From Mycobacterium neglectum (GTDB lineage Bacteria > Actinomycetota > Actinomycetes > Mycobacteriales > Mycobacteriaceae), in NCBI RefSeq assembly GCF_002591975.1, contig NZ_NVQE01000037.1, positions 1-55,078 on the forward strand: a DNA stretch of 55,078 nt. Reading direction: 5' to 3'. Below are positions 25,157-34,874 of this stretch, piece after piece (position 1 is the stretch's first letter; each line of letters begins with the position of its first letter). The notes under the pieces are model-generated. The model was given only the letters and a program-made list of their open reading frames with translations, did no database searches and was not told where the DNA came from. The translations under genes were made by a program, and so were the position numbers.

Positions 25157-26341
25157 ATGCATCGAATCGCGGACTTCCCTCGCGACGCGACAGTCCGGAA
25201 GGGCGATATGGCAGCGGAGGAACCGGCGGCGGTCCGCACGGCGGTGGTGGTCGTGCACGGGATGGGCGAGAAGCGTCCGATGGAGACATTCGAGGGCTTC
25301 GTGAAGTCGGCGCTGCATCCATGCAACGGGAAATGGGACTACTCCGCGCGGCCGACCGTGATCACCGACTACTACGAAGCACGCCGCTTGGCCGCCCCTG
25401 AGGCGGACTTCTACGAGTACCACTGGCCCTTCCTGATGACCACAGGCAAGTACGCAGGGGTTGCGCCCACCGCACTGCGGCTCTTCCTGCGTCGGCCTGC
25501 CAACGTCCCCGACGCCCTCCTCGGGGTCTGGCGGCTCATGTGGATCTCGGTACTGGCAGCGCTGATGGTCATCCCCGTCCTGTTCGTCGCGGGGTATGCG
25601 CTCAATTCGGATGTGCCTGCCTGGATCATCGGGTTGACCATCAGCGCGGTCGTGCTGATCTTCTGGTTCGGCCTCTACCGCATGCTGGCGAGGCTATTGG
25701 TCAACAAGAAGACGGCTCCGCTTGTCGACTCGGCGCGTTACCTGGATCCGTCTCCGCCCTCGTATGCCGCACGACGAGCCATCCGCGCGGGCCTGGTCAA
25801 CCTGCTCGACGACTTGTACGACGACGAGTACACCCGAATCGTCGTGGTCGCCCACGGCGTCGGCGCCTATATCGCCTACGACGCGCTGATGGTGTTGTGG
25901 GCCAAAAAGCGGTGGAAAATAACCGATTTCATCACGGTGGGTGCGCCATTGACCCTCGCCGACCTGTTGTTGACTCGGCCGCCGTTGTCCAGCGGACTCA
26001 AGACGTCCGACGGTGCGCTGCGGCACGAGATGTTCGAAGGGCTGCTGCGTCGCGGCGTACTGGTGGGATGTCCGCCCGAGAACGACAAGCCCGAATCTCC
26101 GTTCAGCGTCACTCAGTGGACGAACCTCTGGTTTCCGATGACTCGCGGCAGCCGACGCGGCGATTGGTTCGGCGGCGAGTTGGCTCCGCTATTCGGGGCC
26201 GGCATTCGAGACATCCCGGTGACCGGCAACGAGCCCGAACGGTTGCGGTCGGGCTCAGCGCACAACGAGTACTTCAGCCATCCCGACCGGGATGAGGAGG
26301 GCGACAGCGCCTGGCACCTCCGAAGGGCTCTCGCGTTGTAG
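25157..26341 (+). CDS. Alpha/beta-hydrolase-fold membrane protein lacking the nucleophile serine
   Basis: A 394-aa protein starting with a hydrolase-like first strand, TAVVVVHGMGEKRP. Two membrane helices follow at about residues 125-150 and 155-175 (ISVLAALMVIPVLFVAGYA and WIIGLTISAVVLIFWFGLY). Then comes RIVVVAHGVGAYIAYDAL, exactly where related proteins have the nucleophile elbow HSLG. Here the serine is glycine (codon GGC), so classical serine hydrolysis looks impossible. The C-terminal part contains DFITVGAPLTLAD and an HNEYF motif. ATG 25157 gives the longest form; ATG 25208 has a better GGAAGGG site and may be the true start. Function unknown. Confidence 0.7.
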   Translation: MHRIADFPRDATVRKGDMAAEEPAAVRTAVVVVHGMGEKRPMETFEGFVKSALHPCNGKWDYSARPTVITDYYEARRLAAPEADFYEYHWPFLMTTGKYAGVAPTALRLFLRRPANVPDALLGVWRLMWISVLAALMVIPVLFVAGYALNSDVPAWIIGLTISAVVLIFWFGLYRMLARLLVNKKTAPLVDSARYLDPSPPSYAARRAIRAGLVNLLDDLYDDEYTRIVVVAHGVGAYIAYDALMVLWAKKRWKITDFITVGAPLTLADLLLTRPPLSSGLKTSDGALRHEMFEGLLRRGVLVGCPPENDKPESPFSVTQWTNLWFPMTRGSRRGDWFGGELAPLFGAGIRDIPVTGNEPERLRSGSAHNEYFSHPDRDEEGDSAWHLRRALAL

Positions 26342-26415
26342 ATCTCCGCTGTGGGCGTAACCGGACGGTGTTCGCGCCCCGATCCTGACCGTTTCCTGTC
26401 GGTACGCTGGACGCC

Positions 26416-27210
26416 ATGAACGGCGTACTGCTCGTCCTCGTTGTCCTGGTTGTCGTAGCTCTCGGCGTCGTCGTGTACGGGGCAATGAAGGCCTCCGATC
26501 GGCGCAACGCCGCCTCACTGGATGACGCGAAGGCCGACGCGCGTCGTGTGATCGAACGTCTCGGCGGTCAGGTGATCAACCTGACCGGCAGCGACGAGGC
26601 TTCCAAGCAAGCTCTCGCCGACGCGTCGGAGCGATACACCGCGGCGGGTTCGCAGATCGAGCAGGCCACCACCGCCAAGCAGGCGCTACTCGCCAAGGAG
26701 AGCGCCCTCGAAGGGCTGTATTACACGCGGGCCGCCCGCGTAGCGATGGGCATGGATCCGGGACCGGAATTGGAGACCCTGGCAGGTCAGCGCACGGCGG
26801 GCATGGTGACCGAAGACCGGAAGGTCGACTTCGAGGGTCGTGAGATCGAGGCATCCCCCGGTCCTTCGGAGCGCACCCCGAACTACTACCCCGGCGGCCG
26901 GGTCGCCGGACGGCCGGTGCCCGCGGGTTGGTACTCGGAGCCGTGGTGGAAGCCGGCACTGGTCGCCGGAGCGTGGGGTGTGGGATCGATGTTCTTGTTC
27001 AGCGCACTGTTCTCGGGCATGGCCGGCAGCGGATACGAGCAGGGCTTCGCGCAGGGTTACGACCAAGGCGCGGGCGACGCCGGCGGCGATGGCGGCGGTG
27101 ATTACGGCGGCGACGGCGGCGGGGGCGACTACGGCGGCGGAGACGGCGGCTGGGGCGGCGGCGATTGGGGCGGCGGCGGCGACTTCGGTGGCGACTTCGG
27201 CGGCTTCTGA
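26416..27210 (+). CDS. Membrane-anchored DUF1542-like protein with Gly/Asp-rich tail
   Basis: A 264-aa protein. The first 23 residues form a membrane anchor (VLLVLVVLVVVALGVVVYG). Residues 30-110 are helical and likely coiled coil (DDAKADARRVIERLGGQ to TTAKQALLAKESALEGLYY). A second hydrophobic segment lies around 180-200 (PALVAGAWGVGSMFLFSALF). The last 55 residues are a repeat of Gly with Asp, Tyr and Trp (GGDYGGDGGG-type), resembling the low-complexity tails of YgcG/TPM-type envelope proteins. The function is unknown. It converges on the DNA glycosylase gene. Confidence 0.75.
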   Translation: MNGVLLVLVVLVVVALGVVVYGAMKASDRRNAASLDDAKADARRVIERLGGQVINLTGSDEASKQALADASERYTAAGSQIEQATTAKQALLAKESALEGLYYTRAARVAMGMDPGPELETLAGQRTAGMVTEDRKVDFEGREIEASPGPSERTPNYYPGGRVAGRPVPAGWYSEPWWKPALVAGAWGVGSMFLFSALFSGMAGSGYEQGFAQGYDQGAGDAGGDGGGDYGGDGGGGDYGGGDGGWGGGDWGGGGDFGGDFGGF

Positions 27211-27221
27211 GCCGCACGGCG

Positions 27222-27251
27222 TTGACTCGGCGGCCCCGCACGCAGAGTCAA
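27222..27251. terminator. Possible bidirectional hairpin between convergent genes
   Basis: TTGACTC (27222-27228) pairs with GAGTCAA (27245-27251) over a 16-nt GC-rich loop, exactly in the 42-bp gap between the convergent stops. It is a modest stem but symmetrical, so it could end both transcripts. Confidence 0.4.
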
Positions 27252-27252
27252 T

Positions 27253-28047
27253 TCACCTCTGGCAGGTCGGGCACCAGAACAGGTTGCGGCCCTCCAGCTC
27301 GGCGGTACGGACCTCGGTGCCGCACACCCGACATGGCTCACCCGCGCGCCGATACACGTAGGTGCGCGGACGGTTCGGCCCATACGACGGTAAGCCATGG
27401 TCGTCCTCGCGACGGATCGCGATGATCTTGCCCCGGCGAACACCGACCTTCATCAACTCCACGAGATCTGTCCACATCGCGTCGAATTCGGCCTCATCGA
27501 TGTGGGTACCCGGCCGGTACGGGTCGATGAGGTGTCGGTACAACAGCTCGCTGCGGTACACATTGCCCACCCCGGCGATCACCGACTGGTCCATCAATAG
27601 CGCACCGACAGGCCTGCGAGACTTGCGAATTCGGGCCCATGCCGCAGCTCCATCGGCGTCACGCCGCAACGGGTCGGGGCCGAGGCGCGCCACGATGTCG
27701 ACGATCTCCGGCTCGGAAATCACTTCACATACCGTTGGCCCGCGCAGATCGGTCCCGTACTCGGTGCCGATCATCCGCATCCGTACCTGACCGACGGGCA
27801 GCGGCATGGGAAGCGCGACTTCGGTGAAGGTGCCGTACAACCCGAGGTGAATGTGCACCACGCGGCCACCGTCGTAGTGGTGGAACAGATGCTTACCCCA
27901 GGCGCTCGCCTTCTTCAGCGTCCGCCCGTTGACAGCCGCCGCCCCGTCACCGAAACGGCCCTGCGGGCTGGACACCATGACCGGCGCGCGGCCGAAGCGG
28001 CGCTGATGCAACCGCGCCAACCGGTGCAGGGTGTGGCCTTCGGGCAT
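27253..28047 (-). CDS. nei: Fpg/Nei family DNA glycosylase (Nei1-like)
   Basis: A 264-aa base-excision repair enzyme. The mature N-terminus PEGHT carries the catalytic proline and glutamate (Pro2, Glu3). The H2TH region includes SVIAGVGNVYRSELLY, and the C-terminal zinc finger is CRVCGTEV...LFWCPTCQR. It removes oxidised bases and nicks the abasic site. PEGHT rather than PELPE favours the Nei branch, as in M. tuberculosis Rv2464c. It starts 3 bp after the rpiB stop, so the two are cotranscribed. Confidence 0.95.
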   Translation of the reverse strand: MPEGHTLHRLARLHQRRFGRAPVMVSSPQGRFGDGAAAVNGRTLKKASAWGKHLFHHYDGGRVVHIHLGLYGTFTEVALPMPLPVGQVRMRMIGTEYGTDLRGPTVCEVISEPEIVDIVARLGPDPLRRDADGAAAWARIRKSRRPVGALLMDQSVIAGVGNVYRSELLYRHLIDPYRPGTHIDEAEFDAMWTDLVELMKVGVRRGKIIAIRREDDHGLPSYGPNRPRTYVYRRAGEPCRVCGTEVRTAELEGRNLFWCPTCQR

Positions 28048-28050
28048 CCC

Positions 28051-28539
28051 CTAGCTCGGCGCGCCGGGCACGGGCGGCGCGACGTGCGTGCGCTCGTACT
28101 CGGAAAGGATGTCGATACGACGTTGGTGCCGTTCGGCTTTCGACCACGGTGTGGCGATGAATGCATCGACGATGGCGAGCATCTCTTCCTCGGTGTGCAT
28201 GCGCCCGCCGATACCGATCACCTGCGCGTTGTTGTGTTCACGCGCAAGCTTCGCCGTCTCGACGCTCCACCCCAGCGCACAGCGCACACCGGGCACCTTG
28301 TTCGCGGCAATCTGCTCACCGTTGCCGGATCCGCCCAGCACGATGCCGAGGCTGTCCGGGTCGGCGACCGTCTTCGCCGCTGCTGCAATGCAGAACGCGG
28401 GGTAGTCGTCCTCAGCGTCGTAGCTGTACGCCCCGCAGTCGACGGGCTCGTGCCCATTGGCTGCGAGGTGCTCGATGATCCGCTGCTTGAACTCGAAGCC
28501 CGCATGGTCGGCTCCCAGATAGACGCGCATGGCGGTCAT
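28051..28539 (-). CDS. rpiB: Ribose-5-phosphate isomerase B
   Basis: A 162-aa isomerase, the same length as M. tuberculosis RpiB. It has the LacAB/RpiB blocks YLGADHAGFEFKQRI, DYPAFCIAAA, GIVLGGSGNGEQIAANKV and REHNNAQVIGIGGRMH. The mycobacterial type uses the glutamate of GNGEQ as the base in interconverting ribose 5-phosphate and ribulose 5-phosphate. A second ATG three codons in is possible. It is followed after 3 bp by the DNA glycosylase gene. Confidence 0.97.
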   Translation of the reverse strand: MTAMRVYLGADHAGFEFKQRIIEHLAANGHEPVDCGAYSYDAEDDYPAFCIAAAAKTVADPDSLGIVLGGSGNGEQIAANKVPGVRCALGWSVETAKLAREHNNAQVIGIGGRMHTEEEMLAIVDAFIATPWSKAERHQRRIDILSEYERTHVAPPVPGAPS

Positions 28540-28604
28540 TCTGGCAGAGCGTTGTGACCGGTCATTGCGCAGTCGACCAAGTCAGTCGAATTCGCCGCGA
28601 GCGG

Positions 28605-29216
28605 TCAGTCGAAAGTCGGCGCCTCCGTGCGGCTGCGCTTGAGCTCCCAGAAGTGCGGATACGACGCGAACGTCACCGAGGCGTCCCACAGCTTGCCTGC
28701 TTCTTCGCCGCGCGGGATCTGCGACAGCACCGGGCCGAAGAAGGCGACTCCGTTGACGTGAATCGTCGGCGTGCCGACGTCGTCGCCGACAGCGTCCATC
28801 CCCTCGTGGTGGCTCTTGCGCAGCGCCTCGTCGTACTTGTCGGTGTTGGCCGCCTCGGCCAGCTCGGCCGGCAACCCGACCTCCTCGAGCGATTCCTTGA
28901 TGACGACGTCGAAGTCTTTGTTCTCCTGGTTGTGGATGCGTGTGCCCATCGCGGTGTACAGCGGCGCCAGAATCTCGCTGCCCTTCGCCTGCTCGGCGGC
29001 GATCGCGACGCGGACCGGCTTCCATGCCTGCTTGAGGCCCTCGCGGTATTGCTCGGGAAGGTCTTCTTTGTTCTCGTTGAGCACCGCCAGGCTCATCACG
29101 TGCCACTGCACCTCGATATCGCGCACCTTCTCGACCTCGAGGATCCAACGGGACGTGATCCAGCACCACGGGCACAGCGGGTCGAACCAGAAACCGGCGA
29201 CAGACTTCTCAGGCAT
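28605..29216 (-). CDS. DsbA-like mycothiol-dependent reductase (Rv2466c type)
   Basis: A 203-aa thioredoxin-fold protein with the active site FDPLCPWCW (Cys15 and Cys18) and a DsbA-type helical insertion; the cis-Pro loop is VGTPTIHVNG. Its M. tuberculosis counterpart Rv2466c is a mycothiol-dependent nitroreductase that acts in oxidative stress and activates a thienopyrimidine prodrug. It lacks a signal peptide, so it is cytoplasmic. ATG 29216 follows AAAGGA; the frame above it is spurious. It lies upstream of rpiB with a 65-bp gap. Confidence 0.95.
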   Translation of the reverse strand: MPEKSVAGFWFDPLCPWCWITSRWILEVEKVRDIEVQWHVMSLAVLNENKEDLPEQYREGLKQAWKPVRVAIAAEQAKGSEILAPLYTAMGTRIHNQENKDFDVVIKESLEEVGLPAELAEAANTDKYDEALRKSHHEGMDAVGDDVGTPTIHVNGVAFFGPVLSQIPRGEEAGKLWDASVTFASYPHFWELKRSRTEAPTFD

Positions 29217-29387
29217 GGGATCCTTTCGGGCGGGTGGAGTCAAACGTCCTTTCAGACAACCTTGTACCCCCCGAGCGTGTTCCCGCTGCCACGTAGTACG
29301 AGGTAGCGGCGCACAGGACACGCATAGTGTGCAAAGAGTTACATGACTGTGTTGCCGATGTGACTGTTGTCAATCAGTGTTTCACCT

Positions 29388-29801
29388 GTGATTAAAGCGA
29401 AACGCACGATCGCCATGACAGTGGTCGGCGTCGCGACGGCATTCAGCCTCGCGGCACCGGCATCCGCCGACCCCATCGACACCAACTTCCTCGACGCGTT
29501 GAACACCGCAGGCATCGGCTACGGCGATGCGGCAAGCACCGAACAACTCGGTAGGTCGATCTGCCCGATGCTCGTCGAACCGGGTAAGAACGTCGCGAGC
29601 ATCTACTCGCAGGTCTCCAACAATGGCATCAGCCCGGACATGGCCGCGTTCTTCACGGGCATCGCCATATCGATGTACTGCCCGCAGGCGATGACCTCGA
29701 TCGGCAATGGCACGATCCTGGACAGCTTGGGTGGGCTCAACGGACTCAACGGGCTCAACGGACTGGGTGCGCTCAACGGGCTCGGGATACCTGGGCTGTA
29801 G
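29388..29801 (+). CDS. Secreted DUF732-type protein with LNG repeats
   Basis: A 137-aa exported protein. From GTG 29388 it has a textbook signal peptide (IKAKRTIAMTVVGVATAFSL, cleavage at ASA-D). The mature domain, DTNFLDALNTAGIGYGDA then GRSICPM and MYCPQAM with two cysteines, is the mycobacterial DUF732 pattern. The end is a Leu-Asn-Gly repeat (GLNGLNGLNGLGALNGLG). A TTG at 29367 would add seven residues and is less likely. The role of DUF732 proteins is unknown. Confidence 0.8.
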   Translation: MIKAKRTIAMTVVGVATAFSLAAPASADPIDTNFLDALNTAGIGYGDAASTEQLGRSICPMLVEPGKNVASIYSQVSNNGISPDMAAFFTGIAISMYCPQAMTSIGNGTILDSLGGLNGLNGLNGLGALNGLGIPGL

Positions 29802-29841
29802 CGGGCGCGCTCACCGCGGGCCGGGCCACTAAGTTGGACGG

Positions 29842-32427
<2,586 letters not shown>

Positions 32428-32441
32428 CTTCCTGTTCTCCC

Positions 32442-32453
32442 CGCGAGTGTGCG
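32442..32453 (+). repeat. CGCGAGnGTGCG motif, copy 1
   Basis: CGCGAGTGTGCG, followed by TGTTTGC, lies between pepN and the HNH gene. The same 12-base pattern occurs on both sides of the DUF559 gene (36456-36467 and, inverted, 37461-37472). All three copies are intergenic and beside genes absent from the M. tuberculosis order. Confidence 0.5.
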
Positions 32454-32518
32454 TGTTTGCGGGCGACACGCCGCATCCCTGCCGGAGTTTGCGCACGTTC
32501 GCGCGGCACACTTTTCCG

Positions 32519-32878
32519 ATGGCGGTCAATCGGAGTCGACGGGCACGCGCTGCCCGCAAGCGGAAACGGCGGATGGACGCCGTCGAGCATGACCTGACTG
32601 CCGAGCAGTGGGCGGCACTCAAAAACGCCTGGGACGGCTGCGCCTACTGCGGCGCGACCGACGGTGCGCTGCAGCGCGACTGCGTCATGGCGATCTCGCG
32701 AGGCGGGCGGTACACCGTCGACAACGTCGTGCCCGCATGCGCGAAGTGCAACACCAGCAAATGCAACGACGAGGTCACCGGATGGATGCGGCGCAAACGT
32801 CTCGACGAACGCAAGTTCCTACAGCGCTACGTCGAAATTCGTGCGGCGCTGCTACAGCTGGAGGCGTCAGCGGGGTGA
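32519..32878 (+). CDS. Small HNH endonuclease
   Basis: A 119-aa protein with a very basic N-terminus (RSRRARAARKRKRRM) followed by an HNH domain: CAYCG, a shortened beta-beta-alpha core with DCVMAISRGGRYTVDNVVPAC, and a second CxxC in CAKCNTSKCND. The usual first histidine (DHxxP) is replaced in this core by RDCVMAISRGG, so metal chemistry may be altered. ATG 32519 begins the family-like part; there is no clear ribosome-binding site. Its end overlaps the convergent DUF5130 gene by 12 bp. In the conserved order pepN is normally followed by the DUF5130 gene, so this looks inserted. Confidence 0.75.
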   Translation: MAVNRSRRARAARKRKRRMDAVEHDLTAEQWAALKNAWDGCAYCGATDGALQRDCVMAISRGGRYTVDNVVPACAKCNTSKCNDEVTGWMRRKRLDERKFLQRYVEIRAALLQLEASAG

Positions 32879-33343
32879 GACACCCTCACTCATGACCTGC
32901 ACGGCCTTGATCAGGCCTGGGATGAGTTTGCCGTCGGAGAACAACTCGGCGCCCGCCGCCACACCCTTGGGTGCGGACTCTTCGATACCGCGGCCACTGA
33001 CGTCGCTGCCGTAGACCACCTCGATCGCGCGCTGGTTCGGCGACACCGCCAGCAGGACCGCATTGTCGGGGGTTGGCACCTTCGCCAGAATCTGGCGGGC
33101 GGTCGCCGCGGTGTCGTCACCGAGGTCGCCGATGAACACCGCGAAGCGGGCCTTGGCCGCACGCGAGCCGTATTTCATCGCGTCATCGAGGAAGACGAGT
33201 TCATTGACCGGGAACGGATAGTGCAGCGACAACTCACCGGGTTCGGTGACCCCGGAGATCCGGCCGCTGTTCGTGACGACCCAGCCGCGCGGCAGTTCTG
33301 CCAGTTCAGTAGATGTGGTCGTTGCGACTTCACCACTTGCCAC
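32867..33343 (-). CDS. DUF5130 domain protein (Rv2468c type)
   Basis: A 158-aa protein. The sequence LSLHYPFPVNELVFLDDAMKYGSR, then FAVFIGDLGDD, then DNAVLLAVSPNQRAIEVVYGSDV, is the actinobacterial DUF5130 pattern and resembles the TPM fold found in envelope proteins. No signal peptide or membrane helix is visible. It overlaps the upstream small membrane gene by 14 bp, so both are probably translated together. Function unknown. Confidence 0.85.
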   Translation of the reverse strand: MASGEVATTTSTELAELPRGWVVTNSGRISGVTEPGELSLHYPFPVNELVFLDDAMKYGSRAAKARFAVFIGDLGDDTAATARQILAKVPTPDNAVLLAVSPNQRAIEVVYGSDVSGRGIEESAPKGVAAGAELFSDGKLIPGLIKAVQVMSEGVSPR

Positions 33344-33572
33344 TTGCGCCGCCTCCTACCGTGACGGGGTGGCCATGGCCGCCATGACCGTGATCGGCGG
33401 GCTCGTCGGCCGCCCAAAGGATCGGCTCGCCCGTCCACTTCTCGGACAACTTGTACGTCTCCGGGTGCGGGTTCCTGCGCTTGGGGCCGACGACGTAGAT
33501 CAAGAACATCAACACCAACAGCACGGCCAGCGGAACCCCTCCGAGGAGGGAATGAGTAAGTGCAGTGCTCAC
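33330..33572 (-). CDS. Small single-pass membrane protein (Rv2468A type)
   Basis: An 80-aa protein with one membrane helix at about residues 10-27 (GGVPLAVLLVLMFLIYVVGP), then a basic stretch and a cytoplasmic tail with KLSEKWTGEPILWAADEP and a His/Gly-rich segment (HGHGGHGH) that could bind metal. GTG 33572 is chosen; a TTG six bases earlier is possible. It is conserved beside the DUF5130 gene in mycobacteria. Confidence 0.75.
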   Translation of the reverse strand: MSTALTHSLLGGVPLAVLLVLMFLIYVVGPKRRNPHPETYKLSEKWTGEPILWAADEPADHGHGGHGHPVTVGGGASGKW

Positions 33573-33595
33573 GCGCAAACCGTATCAGCTACGGG

Positions 33596-34264
33596 TCAGG
33601 CTGCGCCCTCACCCAGATACCGCACCCACGCCGGGTCGAGTTCTTTCACGCTCGACAGCAGTCGCCAATGCTGCCCCTTCGGCGGCACCGGCACCGAGCG
33701 CAGCGCCCAGCCCAATTCCGCGAGCAAACGGTCGGCCTTGCGGTGGTTGCACGTCGAGCACGCCGCCACACAGTTCTCCCACGAATGGTCGCCGCCGCGA
33801 CTGCGTGGCACGACGTGGTCGACCGTGTCGGCCTTGCCTCCGCAGTAGGCGCAGCGAAACCGGTCACGGTGCATCAGCGCTGCCCTGGTCATCGGGATGC
33901 GCGCACGGTAAGGCACCCGGACGAATGCCCGCAGCCGAATCACCGACGGCACCACGATCGAGCGGGTCGCGGAGTGGATGACCGGACCGCCAGGGTCGTC
34001 GTGGACCACGTCAGCTTTTCCGCACATCAGCATGATGACCGCCCGCCGCATGGGCAGAGCGGTCAACGGTTCGTACGTGGAGTTCAGCAGGAGCACCCGC
34101 CGCCGGCCCCACAGCGAGCCTTCGTTCGTACTGGGAGGATGGGTTTCGACGCTGTGCAGGACACGCGACTGCGCGTGCGGTACCGCGGGCCCGGATAAGC
34201 CCGCTGCGGCATCGTGAAGCCGCTGGCCAGCCCTTCTGGACGGGCCTTTCTTGCGATGCGCCAT
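33596..34264 (-). CDS. HNH endonuclease domain protein (Rv2469c type)
   Basis: A 222-aa protein, the same length as M. tuberculosis Rv2469c. The N-terminal half has RVLLLNSTYEPLTALPMRRAV, a block typical of this subgroup; the HNH core is CAYCGG, DHVVPRSRGGDHSWENCVAAC and CNHRKADR, with all expected histidine, asparagine and zinc cysteines intact. ATG 34264 has GGAGG seven bases upstream. Probably a DNA-acting nuclease; its biological role is unknown. It diverges from glbO. Confidence 0.92.
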   Translation of the reverse strand: MAHRKKGPSRRAGQRLHDAAAGLSGPAVPHAQSRVLHSVETHPPSTNEGSLWGRRRVLLLNSTYEPLTALPMRRAVIMLMCGKADVVHDDPGGPVIHSATRSIVVPSVIRLRAFVRVPYRARIPMTRAALMHRDRFRCAYCGGKADTVDHVVPRSRGGDHSWENCVAACSTCNHRKADRLLAELGWALRSVPVPPKGQHWRLLSSVKELDPAWVRYLGEGAA

Positions 34265-34403
34265 ACGTCCTCCGACCGACAGTTCACCACGGATTCCTGT
34301 CAAACGCACGACAATTCTGACCGTGTTCGCTGGTCAGTCCCGTGAACATCGGGTGACGCCACCGGTCGGGCGGCCCGCTGTGGCGACAGGACACAATGGT
34401 GGG

Positions 34404-34799
34404 GTGACACAGCCCCAGCGGTCGTTCTACGACGAAGTCGGTGGCCATGACACGTTCCACGCCATCGTGTCGCGGTTTTATCAATTGGTGCGCGAGGACG
34501 AGATCCTGCTTCCGCTGTATCCCGAGGGCGACCTCGACGCCGCCGAGGTGCGGTTGCGGATGTTCCTCGAGCAGTACTGGGGCGGGCCGAGGACCTACTC
34601 CGACCAGCGTGGTCATCCCCGGTTGCGCATGCGGCACGCACCGTTTGTGATCGGCTACATCGAGCGCGACGCGTGGCTGCGCTGTATGCACACCGCCGTC
34701 GCGGAAATCGACTCCCAGACCCTTGACGACGAGCACCGCGCCGAACTGTTGGCCTACCTGGAAATGGCTGCGCAGTCGATGGTCAACTCACCCTTCTGA
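34404..34799 (+). CDS. glbO: Truncated haemoglobin O (group II)
   Basis: A 131-aa group II truncated haemoglobin. YWGGPRTYSD and GHPRLRMRHAPF include the proximal (F8) histidine, and the group II tryptophan at G8 is in RDAWLRCM. The tyrosine/phenylalanine distal positions are in FYQLVREDEILLPLYP. It binds oxygen and may act in redox or nitric oxide chemistry. The start is GTG 34404. Followed after 75 bp by the glucosidase gene, as in M. tuberculosis. Confidence 0.96.
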   Translation: MTQPQRSFYDEVGGHDTFHAIVSRFYQLVREDEILLPLYPEGDLDAAEVRLRMFLEQYWGGPRTYSDQRGHPRLRMRHAPFVIGYIERDAWLRCMHTAVAEIDSQTLDDEHRAELLAYLEMAAQSMVNSPF

Positions 34800-34874
34800 C
34801 GAGCAGGCCACGCTGCGGTGAACGCGCCGTTTCCTCGACTGTCGTGAAGGGACGCTGCCAGTACATTGGCGGCG

